Shown here: positions 54,588 through 64,000 of the stretch, piece by piece
Position numbering within the stretch: the stretch's first letter is position 1
How the letters are laid out: every line of letters starts with the position of its first letter
Source: Eretmocerus hayati
Taxonomy: Eukaryota > Arthropoda > Insecta > Hymenoptera > Aphelinidae
Length of the DNA stretch: 64,000 nt
Assembly: GCA_029851415.1 (NCBI GenBank)
Contig: CM056743.1
Span: 78,510,186-78,574,185, forward strand
Direction of reading: 5' to 3'
Notes under the pieces: generated by a model
The model's database searches: none
What the model saw: the letters and a program-made list of their open reading frames with translations, nothing else
Told to the model about the DNA's origin: nothing
Program-made: the position numbers and the translations under genes

Positions 54588-56306
54588 TTATCTGGAGATA
54601 AAACCTTCTGGTTGTTCTGTATACACTCCTTCCTCTAAGTCTCCATGAAGGAAAGCAGTTCGGATGTCGAAATGGTGAACCTGTGACTTATTTTTAGCTG
54701 CGAAAGCAAAAAGTAATCCCAATGAAACAAATCTTACCACAGGAGCATACGTGTCAGAGAAATCTACTCCTTCGACTTGGGTATACCCCTTTGCTACTAT
54801 TCTGGCTTCGTATACAGTTTTTCCATCTGGTAGGGTTTTCTTCTTGAAGACCCAGCGTACACCAATTGGGGTAGCTCCGCACGGCCAATTACAAGGAGAC
54901 CAAGTATTATTTTTGATGATAGCATCATACTCAACTTTTGTGGCCTGGATCCAATATTTCTTCTCTGAGCTGGACATGGCTTCTCGATAATTTCTTGGTT
55001 CGTTAGGCTCTGAAAGGGCTGAATAAATAACATGATCATCTAAATTCCTTGGTTTCTTACATGATCTGGACCTTCTTCTCAGATTGGCTGAATCATCTTC
55101 ATCTGATTGATTACTGTTATTCAAATCTGAGTTTTCTATATGTATAACTGTCTCATCAAGTGATGAAATATTCTGATCTGTAATACTTTCATTCTGAAGA
55201 TTATCTGTCGAATCATCTGAATCTTGATTTCTTACTTGATCTGAATTCTGATCTTGACTACTATCTTGATCTAAATTCTGATCTTGATTTACATTTCTGT
55301 TCTGATCTTGATCATCATCTGAATTTCTCTTCTTGTCTTCATCTTCATCTGGATCGGATTCTTCTTCATCTGAAGGTACTGGCATCGGGAGTCTTTTTGG
55401 CTGAACGACTATTTTTGGAACAGCTTCATGGAAAACGACGTCACGGCTAAATATGACTTTGTTTGCATTCTTGTCCCAACGTCTATAGCCCTTTTTGTTG
55501 GTAGCATAACCTAGCATTATGCATTCCTTTGCCTTGCGATCCATTTTAGCTCGTTGATGTTCTGGAATATATGCAAAGGCCTTGCAGCCAAAAATTCTTA
55601 AATAATCAATATAAGGCTTACGTCCGCTCCAAAGTTCTTCAGGCGTCTTTCCACCCAAACATTTTTTTGGAGATCTGTTTGCCAAATGTGCAGCGGTTCC
55701 AACAGCTTCTGCCCAAAACCTTTTGTCCAGATTGGCTTCAATTATCATACAGCGAGCTTTTCCCAGCAATATACGATTTGTCCTCTCCGCTCTTCCGTTT
55801 TGTTGAGGGTTGTGGGCTACTGTGGTTTGATGTTGTATGCATGCATCTTTCAACAATTCTTGCATCTCGTGGCCTTCATATTCGCCACCGTTGTCACTCC
55901 TAAAGGACTTAATTTTATGACCACATTGATTTTCTGCCATTTTCTTAAAATGAGCAAGACAAGTAGGTACCTCACTCTTGTGCTTGATGGAATACACAAG
56001 AGTTTTTCTGCTATAATCATTTACGAATGTTAAGAAATATTTTGTATTACGGATGGACAGTTTGCTCATCTGGCATACGTCGGAGTGCACCAACTCTAAC
56101 GGTTTCGCTTGGCTCTGACTAGCAGAAAACGGCTTTTTTGCGAGTTTTCCGAGAGTGCAAACTTCGCACGGGCTCAGTTTATCGCTTCGGAAGCTTATCC
56201 CAGCTGCTGCGCCATTCTCGAGCCTCGCCAAATATTCGGGGTTGAGGTGCGCCAATCTTCGATGCCATGTGTCGATGTGCTCTTGGGTTGTTGCCTTGAG
56301 CACCAC
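54588..56306 (-). pseudogene. pol: Copia integrase and RT N-terminal part
   Basis: Residues 10-70 hold the HHCC zinc site (HRRLAHLNPEYL...CEVCTLGK). The catalytic core follows: LVHSDVCQM (D), FRSDNGGEY (D) and PQQNGRAERTNRILL (E). A low-complexity Asp/Gln/Asn linker (residues ~310-400, DQDQNRNVNQDQNLDQDSSQ) separates integrase from RT, where YEARIVAKGYTQVEGVDFSD and HHFDIRTAFLHGDLEEGVYT are clear. The frame breaks after EQPEGFIS through a small indel. It overlaps the gag/protease ORF in another frame, so a frameshift near 56310-56340 separates them. Confidence 0.9.
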
Positions 56307-57580
56307 TGGAGCTGCGCTGCAATTTTGATTTGAATCAGAAAAATACTGTTAAGACCTAACTTATAGATCCCATTTGCTTGTAGATCAGCTTCCATGATGA
56401 CGGTGCCATCTTTTTGAAAAATGCGAGCGTAGTCATCTTCAAATGAGACTCCCTTGCCATTTTTTGTGATGCAGCTTAAGGATACTAAGTTAGTCGAGAG
56501 CTCTGGTACATGTGGGACGTCCTTCAGTTTGACTATCTGTTCACTTTGGGTAAGACTTGAGCCGAGTATAACATCTCCTTGCCCGCGTACCGGTGTTTTG
56601 GAATTGTTGACATTAGCGACCTTGGACACAGCTGAGTCTTGTAAATTGGACATTGACTTATTTGAACAGCTCATATGGCGCGATGCGCCCGAATCTGGTA
56701 ACCAATCATTTTCACAACAGTTACATTTGTCAACAGCTGTCGAGGTTAGAAAAGCACAAGCTGCTGTCTCTGAGTCGCTCTCGTCTGCTTCAGCAAAATT
56801 GGCTCTATTGCGATTGTTATTCGACCTTGGCTGTGTACAGTCGCGAGAGTAATGGCCTCTCTGATCACAATTGGAACAGCGAACTCTACTTGAATCGCTT
56901 CTTCCACCGCATCCTCTGCGTCCGCGCGTATTAGAATGAGATGATCTGGCATTACCTGGCGTGTATGGAAATAAACCTTGGGCACCTTCATCAGCACGTA
57001 AGAATCGGTTTCGAAATTTAACTTCTTGTAGAATCTTGCTCTTCACCTGGTCGAAGGTCATCGGTGTCGCACTGCCTTCCATCGACATGACCATTGGCTT
57101 GTACCTTTTTGGAAGTCTGCAGAGTAGAGCCGAAGCAAGCCAGTTGTCTGTTACTTCGAGAACTGCTGTCGTCAATCGATGAGAGGTCGTCACCACCTTG
57201 TCGACGTAATCCTCTACCGATGCACAATCTTCCAATCTTCTGGTTGAAAACTCTCGCAGCAGACACATTCTACGCGACCAACCGCAATCGTCGTAAATAC
57301 TCTTCAGCTTTTTCCATAGCGCCTTCGGGGTGTCCTGCTCTTCGGTGTGCGCGTAAACAGCCGGGTCACAGAGCAGAATAATTTTAAGCCGCGCCTTTGT
57401 AAGTTTCTTCTCATCAACTGATAGGTGTCCGTTCGCCGGAGCAACAATAGTGTCCCACAGATCTTCATGTTGAAGATACGCCTTCACGGCTATCGACCAG
57501 GGCCGGTAATTTTCGCGACCAACCGATGTGTCGATGCTCGGCGTGTCCTTGAAACCAGAACGGCTCGCGATCTCATGCAC
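56195..57580 (-). pseudogene. gag: Copia gag and aspartic protease
   Basis: 461 residues. The N-terminal half is the copia-type gag (DTSVGRENYRPWSIAVKAYL, ALWKKLKSIYDDCG, LLCRLPKRYKPMVMSMEGSA). A zinc knuckle CSNCDQRGHYSRDC follows near residue 235, then the protease active site WLPDSGASRHMS near residue 300. In copia elements one continuous gag-pro-pol frame is normal; here the frame runs out of phase after NGIYKLGLNS, which marks decay. The start ATG lies ~75 nt downstream of the primer-binding site. Confidence 0.9.
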
Positions 57581-57653
57581 TGATTCTTCTCACTCACTTT
57601 GAATTATAACGGCCAAAAGCTCACTCACGGCGCCCGCACTTTTCGGAAGTTAT

Positions 57654-57667
57654 CTGGGCCCATAACC
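57654..57667 (-). promoter_or_regulatory. Copia primer-binding site
   Basis: GGTTATGGGCCCAG on the minus strand directly follows the LTR. It matches the internal (half) initiator-Met tRNA site used by copia. Confidence 0.8.
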
Positions 57668-57940
57668 TGTAATTTACTACTATCCAAATGCTGTAAAGGG
57701 GCAAGTGGATGTGCTGACGTGAAGTAGAGTTTTGGGTGAGGCTAAGCAATAACCATACAACTTGGGTTATGCTTTAAATGATGTAATAATATATTCTAGT
57801 ATATATACATCAGAGTAGCGAGAGCAGTCGACTCGGGCTCGTCAGCTGTCGATGCTGTACTGATGTGAGAGAAACGAGAACCGAGATTTGACGACGACGG
57901 CAAGAGCTAGTTCGCGAGCATGCGCGTTGCGGCAAGAACA
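57668..57940 (-). promoter_or_regulatory. 5' LTR of the copia element
   Basis: On the minus strand it begins TGTTCTTGCC and ends GTAAATTACA directly before the primer-binding site, 273 bp, close to the usual copia LTR length. TATATATA near 57805 on that strand is a likely TATA box. The only other copy in the window is the fragment at 49499-49611. Confidence 0.75.
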
Positions 57941-58400
57941 TATATCTCCCTATATTATATAGTCATAAGGAAAAAAATTGTGTGATTCCGTTGACTGCCA
58001 ACGAATGCCAATGAGGGCCGATGAGTACCACCAACCTCCACAGAATTCCACCAGTGCCACCGAATGCCACTGACTGCCATCGAGGGCCATGGCTGCCACC
58101 GACTGCCACCGAGTGCCATCTGAAATTCCACTGACTGCCAATATTCCTCCACCGAACTCCAACGCTATACCACCGTTCCTCCACCTTATCAATTACGATA
58201 TTAGACCTACAGTTTTACGATATTTTGACAGAGTGGTATGTTCCTCCACTTTTCCTCCACCAAATGCCACCGAATCCCACCGACTTCCACTGATCTGCCA
58301 CTGAGGGCCACCGTATTCCAATGACAGCCACCGAGGTCCACCGACTGCCATTTTTTTTCGGTGGCTCCACCAAAAATAGAAAAGTCTAAAATATATCATA
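57941..58400. repeat. CCACYGA minisatellite element, copy 2
   Basis: Degenerate 10-12-bp units (CCACCGA, CCACTGACTG, CCATCGAGGG) fill 57995-58370. ATATTATATAGT at the left and TACGATATTTTGACAGAGTGG in the middle match copy 1 (15630-16965). This copy has no hairpin insert. Frames on the minus strand here are repeat translations. Confidence 0.75.
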
Positions 58401-58786
58401 CTATCAATTCTTGGTGATCTTCTTCACTATGTCATATGAACCGAAGTAATTTCATCACAATATGATATTGTTCCCATGGGGAAGATTTCATTCATCTCAA
58501 TATGCCATTGTCCCGGAATCATTAAATCTATTACGAGAACGATGCTGGACTAGAGGGAGATAATTCGCCACCTATACATTTCTTTTTCCATTTTTTTCCG
58601 GAGGAATGCAGGAGATCTTCTCCAATCCTCCAAATTTTCAATTTGAATTCTACCATTTTTCGGCATAGATATGAGATGACTTCAATTTCTCACAACCAAT
58701 TTTGAAGTTATGATAAGAATTTTGTTTCTGATTAGGGTCTGATTTCTCGTTTGAATTTTTTTTTCTTCATATATTCTCGACCAGTA
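58401..58786. other. Non-coding stretch
   Basis: Nothing recognised. It may be the 3' untranslated part of the OTU exon. Confidence 0.35.
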
Positions 58787-59136
58787 TTATTCCATGATTT
58801 TTTTTTTGGAAATACCTATCATAACATCAAAATGACCAGAATCTTTGGGGCCAGCGAATGATGAATGGACAGTTTCGTAATCCACATTAACATCAAAATT
58901 GATTAATGTTTCAGAATTCTTCAGGTGTACTTTGACATTCAGGTTGTATATTTCACTGAAAGCCTTTATCTCAACTTCATTACCATAATACATATCCCGG
59001 GACATGTGCTCACAATACTGTGTAGAATTTCGTACGTTTCTATAATACTCATTGCCAACAATGAACTGACGATAAATCCCCCAATTTGAAGATATGTATT
59101 TCACAATGTTCAGACGTATTGATCGATGGAATTCTT
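58787..59136 (-). CDS. OTU-like cysteine protease, C-terminal exon
   Basis: An acceptor (ACTAAG) near 59137 precedes a frame that begins FHRSIRLNIVKYI and continues SSNWGIYRQFIVGNEYYRN. YCEHMSRDMYYGNEVEIKAF follows, and the last block is DSGHFDVMI, where His is the expected catalytic His of OTU proteases. The stop is at 58787. The upstream exon with the catalytic GNCLF-type Cys was not found within 2 kb. OTU domains remove ubiquitin from proteins and are also carried by transposons and viruses. With only this exon I cannot say whether it is a host gene or a mobile-element gene. Confidence 0.65.
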
Positions 59137-59869
59137 AGTTACCATGCAATAGATACGAAGAACAACAAAATAAGCAATTCCCGTCGCCTAACATATATAT
59201 GACTTGATTATTCATTTTTGCTGAAAATGCGAATCACGAGTATGATGAAAACATAGAATTTTAACGAGATCGATCAAAACTTGAATAATTCAAATAAGAT
59301 TGAAATGATATTCACGAAGAACATTATTCTTGGTGTTAAATTTATATCTTTCACTTATGAATTTGATAAAACATTACCTGTGATCCTACTGTTCTCTAAT
59401 TTACCAGTAGACAGAAGACTTTTGAGGTCATGATATATGAAGCTCTTGGAGATGTAATTGGTAGCTCATTGCAGTAGTGATCACTGTTACTGGTGACAAT
59501 GTGAATATTGATCAATTTTTCATACATTCTCCCTTTCGTGCTAGAGATAGTAGGGATGGGAATAATGTGCGCCTGGGAAAAACTCTTCAAGGTGAATGGT
59601 TGGAATAAAAATCAGGGTACCCTCTCGCAACGATACGAATACCTTTCAGTATTTTAGTATTGATGGAAATGAATGTCTAGGGGGGGGGGGGGTTGTAGGA
59701 ATTGTTCAAGGTCAATCGTTTGGATGAGTGTCAGATTGAACTTTCACAAAGTGAATACATGTCAATTTTATACTTTTTTTTACGTGTACGAACCGTAGTA
59801 GGGGAAGTAATAATTTTCCCAGGGGTGACATTCGATTACGACATTCGATTCGATCATTTGACAAACTAA
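59137..59869. other. Non-coding stretch with a G-run
   Basis: No gene recognised. A G homopolymer lies at 59681-59691. Confidence 0.4.
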
Positions 59870-62150
59870 ATAGTCGGATTGATCATTGCCAATTGCAAAC
59901 ATTCCAACGGATCAGCAATAGATCCAGTATCTGTGATGCCTGAGAAATTTCCAGAAGAAAATTGCGAGCTCAAAATCCCCTCTGAAATGATACCTGTATA
60001 ATTTCTTCTGTCAAAATATTCTGAGTTCAATTTTTTAGATATCACAAAAGCTATTGCCGATTAAGAAATTATAGACTCATCGCCAATAAGTTCAGTTTCC
60101 GTGATATCAGAAATTAAAATTATGATTTGATCAAACTTAATTCCGGCTCGCATTGAGAAAAGTTCGCCGTTCTACTGTCTTTCAATCTTGAAATGTACAG
60201 ATTGAATATTCTCATGTACGATCATTCGGAATAGCTTCCTAAAATGATGGAGATGATACTGATTGATTGAGAGAATAACTCGATCAACAATCTACCACTA
60301 TTCCAGAGATAATAGTCCAAAATAATTCAGATTCGATCAAGAAGAGTGTGTTCCGGCTCTTTTTCAATCTCAAAAATCACAGACTAATTCTTCTAATGTG
60401 ATATCACGTGAAATGAGTGCCTACGACGAGAGACATTATTATTGTCACAAGGATGATGGGACAAAATATATTGGATTCGGATGAAAAAGGCTTGTCATTC
60501 GCTTGTCTTGCATTCTCAAAATTACAAGGATGATCCCTCTCATTAGTATCGATCGAGATAGTTCACTGAGACAATGAGAGTAGTGAACAATCATTCGGAA
60601 AACGATTCGAATGAGAATCTCTGATTGTAGGGGAAATGATGGAGCAGAATATTCTGGACTCGATCGCGAAAAAAGCATTCTTCGCATCTATTCGAATTTC
60701 AAGGTTCACAAATTAATTAGTTCATTAGGAATAGCTCCCAACGGCTTTGAAGATCAATGAGATTCATTCCCAATGTGATTGGACTCACTAATTTTGGTCA
60801 AAGCAAAGAATATTCACCAAAATATCTTCCACCCGATATTAAGAAGTGCGTTCCTCGCCTTTTTTTCAATATAAAAGTTCAAAAACTAATTTCTTTGTTG
60901 TAAAATTCCATCTCATACGTTTCGAGTAGTGACGAGATGATGTGGATTGATTGGATTGGAATGATTGGATTGAAAATCTCTAATTGGAGCAGATACAATT
61001 GCATACACTTGCTCAGAATCCAATTGAAAATATTGCGTTTTTCAAATCTCTTCCAATCTTGAAATTCAAAGATCAATTGTTCTAATGTGGAATAAAAAGG
61101 TATGAATTTTGAGGGTTAGTGAGATTATCTGGATTGATGTTCAAAATGATTAGATGGGAAACCTTTGATAGGACCAAAGGTAATGGGGCACAATCTTTCA
61201 GACATATATCAATAGGAGTGCGTTCTTCGACTCTCTTTCAGTCGTAAAAGTCGAAGATAATTTTTTTGATTGTAAAATCAATCGAGTTCTATTTCTGGGC
61301 CAATGAACATGATATGAATTGATTACGAAAATGATTCGATTATAAATCATCATTGCCGCAAAGATAATGGTCCGAAATCTTTTTGACTCCACCAGATACA
61401 AATGTGTTCGTTGCATCTGTCTCCATCTCATAATTCATAGAATAATCTATTGATAGTAAATCTATAGGAATATTTTCCCAGAGTTATGACTAAGTAGATT
61501 GAAACCAAGAATAATCGGATTGCGAATATTTGATAAAAGAGAAAAGAATATCACGAAATATGTTAGACTAGAATCAGAAAAGGCGCGTCCTTCGCGTTTC
61601 TCCCAATATCAAAATTGACAGATTAATCATTATTATGTAGATTCAGTTGGTACAACTTGTGAGGCTTATAGATGAAATGTCGATTGATCCCCGTAATGAT
61701 TGGTTTAGAAATCCTCTATTCATGATAAGATTATGGACCAAAATATATCCGACTAGGGTTAGAAAACGTGCCTCGTTCTCCTTGCATTCTAAAAACTAGA
61801 ACATTGATCCTTATAATGATAAATCGATAGGTATAACTCCATGGGATGACTGAGATAGTATATTTTGGTCTTCAAGAAGATCCGATCGGAATATTCGATT
61901 GTCCGAAACATAATAGTGCATCATATCACGGACTAGATAATAGAAGTTCGTTCATCGATTCTCTTCTAATCTGAAAATAGGAAGATGAATACTTTAAAAG
62001 GAAAACCACCTCAAAAGTTGAAGCTCTCTGAAGTCATGAGATTTTTGTGAATTGATCATCGAAATGATCGGACCAATCATCTTCGATTGCACTAAAAATA
62101 ATGGGCCAAAATATCTCAGACTCGTCGAGTTAGAGATAAGGTAAGTGTAT
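59870..62150. repeat. Degenerate ~182-bp tandem array, about eleven units
   Basis: A landmark of the form YTTTCAATCTYAAAATTCACAGATTAAT recurs near 60178, 60360, 60503, 60696, 60860, 61046, 61236, 61420, 61600, 61780 and 61960. Most spacings are 180-190 bp. Units also share GGGACAAAATAT and ATTGATTGGAATGATT phrases. Identity between units is low, so the array is old. No coding frame runs through it. Confidence 0.75.
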
Positions 62151-62776
62151 CAAATATGAATTCCTTTGAGCCTTTTTGTCGATAGATTGAGTCTATTCCC
62201 AAATTTCCAGATGTACTCGTTCACATTCGTAAGTTGGTTCGGAGACATTTAAAATGACATGATGTATGTTCTATTTTGAAAAACGATACCCAAAATATCC
62301 AGATTCGCCAAAATTTAATTTTTCATCGCCCAAAAACGTGTCTGAGAAAATCAGAGATTTTCAATCAAATAATTAAGCATATCAATCCATATCAACTGCA
62401 ATTTCCTAGAAGGCACAATTGATTTTACATATGGGATAATCAATCTGTGGAATTCGAAATTGAAAGATAGGCGAAGAAGGTGCTCTAATTGATCTGAGGC
62501 TGAAATATTTTAGATGTGGAAAGAAAATTAAATCGATTTTATATTGAAATAATTGATAAACAAACTCGGAGATTGTAAGATATGGGTAGAACGAGTTCCT
62601 CGGCATTGAATAGTGATTCGCGTGTAAAGTACAACTAAGAAAAAAGGACGTTGATTCGAGATGACGGTACGATCAGTAAAGAGCTTAGCGATATTGAATG
62701 TTAATTGGGGTAGTGTGAATGGAGAGGTGAATTTTTTGAGGTTGAGGAGGTGAATGAAGGATAATTTCCATATTTA

Positions 62777-63204
62777 TTATATTGAAGGATGTAAGTTTTC
62801 AAGACTTACCTCTTCTCGATTGGTTTCCAATAGAACGTCAACATCTATTGAATGTTTCAATATATCATCGAATAGTCCGGGGGTATTGATAAAGTAATGG
62901 TAAATATTGTACATGAGGTGATTCCTTGAAGGATGAGATTGAGGATGATATGAGATGAACCTAAAATGAATGTTTATAAACAATAAGTATTCAATATTCC
63001 TATGAAGATTTCAATTAACCGTGATAAATCCATGAACTCACCTGAGAAAGTAGAGGTTTTAACATTCAAGTAAAGTTTCCAACAAAATAATATACACTGA
63101 ATTATATTCATTGAGAATGAACGCGATGTCTTTGATGCAGGGAACAACAAACTATTGACGTAAACAATCAGCAGAAGTAATGCTTTGTTGACAACCAACT
63201 TCAT
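62777..63204 (-). CDS. Possible secreted small protein, spliced, frame uncertain
   Basis: Exon 1 starts at an ATG (63204) and encodes MKLVVNKALLLLIVYVNSLL, a good signal peptide, ending at CTCAG before GTGAGTTC (~63046). A second exon-like block begins after TTTTAG near 62971 and encodes NHLMYNIYHYFINTPGLFDD and VDVLLETNREE, followed by GTAAGT. The two blocks do not join in phase: simple splicing leads to an early stop after ~33 further codons. Either another exon or donor is used or the gene is decayed. The signal-peptide exon lies inside an inverted repeat, and the other arm (63568 onward, plus strand) encodes a variant that stops early. Family unknown. Confidence 0.4.
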
Positions 63205-63706
63205 GTCAAAAGTGGAAAATCGATAGCATAAGGAATCAATTGTATTGCTTCTGCTATCGATTTGAATATGATCGAATGATGAATTAATTACAATTTCTTG
63301 AGAAGTTATGTAAGTTATTGAGGAGGATATATTTATAAACTAGTTATGAAAAAAATTGGATGAAATTGAATCAAAAACGGTGTAAATACGTAATGGTGAC
63401 AGATGAAAATTGAATTTTATAGGAAAATATTTTCAAAAGTTGGGGGTTGGCGAGCGAAGCGAGCAGGGAGGAACCCCCCTAGTATATATAATCATTCGAT
63501 CATATTTAAAGCGATAGCAGAAGCAATACAATTGATTCCTTATGCTATCGATTTTCCACTTTTGACATGAAGTTGGTTGTCAACAAAACATCACTTCTGC
63601 TGATTGTTTACGTCAATAGTTTGTTGTTCCCTGCATCAAAGATATCGCGTTCATTTTCAATAAATAAACTTCAGTGTATATTATTTTGTTGAAAACTTTA
63701 CTTGAA
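63068..63706. repeat. Inverted repeat carrying two copies of a signal-peptide exon
   Basis: 63068-63280 and 63488-63706 are reverse complements at about 90%, with a ~205-bp spacer that includes GGCGAGCGAAGCGAGCAGGG. Both arms contain GCGATAGCAGAAGCAATACA or its variant and the ATGAAGTTGGTTGTC start. Confidence 0.8.
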
Positions 63707-63744
63707 CGTTAAATGACCTGAACGAACGATGTCCAATCGGCCGA

Positions 63745-63860
63745 GGTAGGGGAACTGAGCGAGAGAGAAAGAGACTCGCGAGAGAGACACTGAGGTGAGG
63801 TGCGCGGCGCGTTAACGACCAACTCAGCCGTTGCAGTGGTGCGAGAGAGATAGAAGATTT
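63745..63860 (+). promoter_or_regulatory. GAGA-rich, GC-richer block
   Basis: Repeated GAGAG elements (GAGCGAGAGAGAAAGAGAC, CGCGAGAGAGACAC, GCGAGAGAGATAG) and a GC-rich core (GTGCGCGGCGCG) stand out from the AT-rich surroundings. Such stretches are common at insect promoters bound by GAGA factor. No transcript is proven. Confidence 0.35.
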
Positions 63861-64000
63861 CTTCTGTGGATGATCCCACTTGTAGTTATTTGATGTTTAG
63901 ACATCATTCGATCAATTCTAGGCGTGCACTCAATCCTGTCAAGAAGCTATTCCCACTCAATGTCCTCGAATTGTGGGGAGAATCGTGCAATGACTCACAA

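Noticed and set aside
57950..58399. Several Trp/Gly-rich frames on the minus strand
   Set aside because: They are translations of the CCACYGA minisatellite in three phases.
59870..62150. A CRISPR-like regular array
   Set aside because: The repeats are ~182 bp, degenerate, without unique spacers, and the genome is eukaryotic.

Overview
This window looks like repeat-rich nuclear DNA from an insect, most likely a hymenopteran. The sequence is AT-rich, the few genes are split by introns of 65-76 bp with GT-AG borders, promoters are TATA-plus-initiator, and every large coding block belongs to a transposon family or is an isolated host exon. There are no operons, Shine-Dalgarno sites or CRISPR arrays. 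The species assignment is inference; no decisive marker gene is present.

Layout. 1-900: 3' end of an unrecognised two-exon gene. 1961-12732: a ~176-bp satellite split by a 9.9-kb LTR element (2659-12590, minus strand) with two 440-bp LTRs that look identical and a 4-bp target duplication. It carries an unknown 560-aa protein and no reverse transcriptase. 12733-14989: a 2.26-kb fold-back element. 15630-16965: a CCACYGA-minisatellite element with an inserted hairpin. 17.2-22.8 kb: decayed RNase H-like, hAT and non-LTR fragments. 23981-24666: two exons of a very-long-chain acyl-CoA dehydrogenase. 24.86-26.26 kb: two hairpin elements. 27.47-29.19 kb: a promoter and two small proteins encoded 8 nt apart.

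31341-39709 is an 8.4-kb Spy-like DNA transposon with ~735-bp terminal inverted repeats. It sits between AAA and TYT with no target duplication, inside another satellite. A 1.8-kb pogo-like element has inserted into its left repeat at TA, and a 1,088-bp element has inserted into its transposase gene with an ATAT duplication. 40.56-41.96 kb and 47.82-49.49 kb hold a nuclease-like gene, a small helical protein and a decayed type-B DNA polymerase. A 5.86-kb LTR element (41960-47818) interrupts these. It has 1,512-bp LTRs and codes only for gag plus a second reading frame reached through a canonical -1 frameshift site.

50528-52891 is a Harbinger-like non-autonomous element. 53446-57940 is a defective copia element. 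The window ends with an OTU-protease exon, a degenerate ~182-bp tandem array (59.87-62.15 kb), a duplicated secretory-signal exon inside an inverted repeat, and a GAGA-rich stretch.

How it fits together. Most of the window is nested insertion. Several insertions have an uninterrupted copy or a rejoinable site in the same window, so their borders and target sites are read directly. The most interesting parts are the two LTR elements that apparently lack their own reverse transcriptase (one with a -1 frameshift signal, one with a large unknown protein), the Spy-like element, and the paired small genes at 28 kb.
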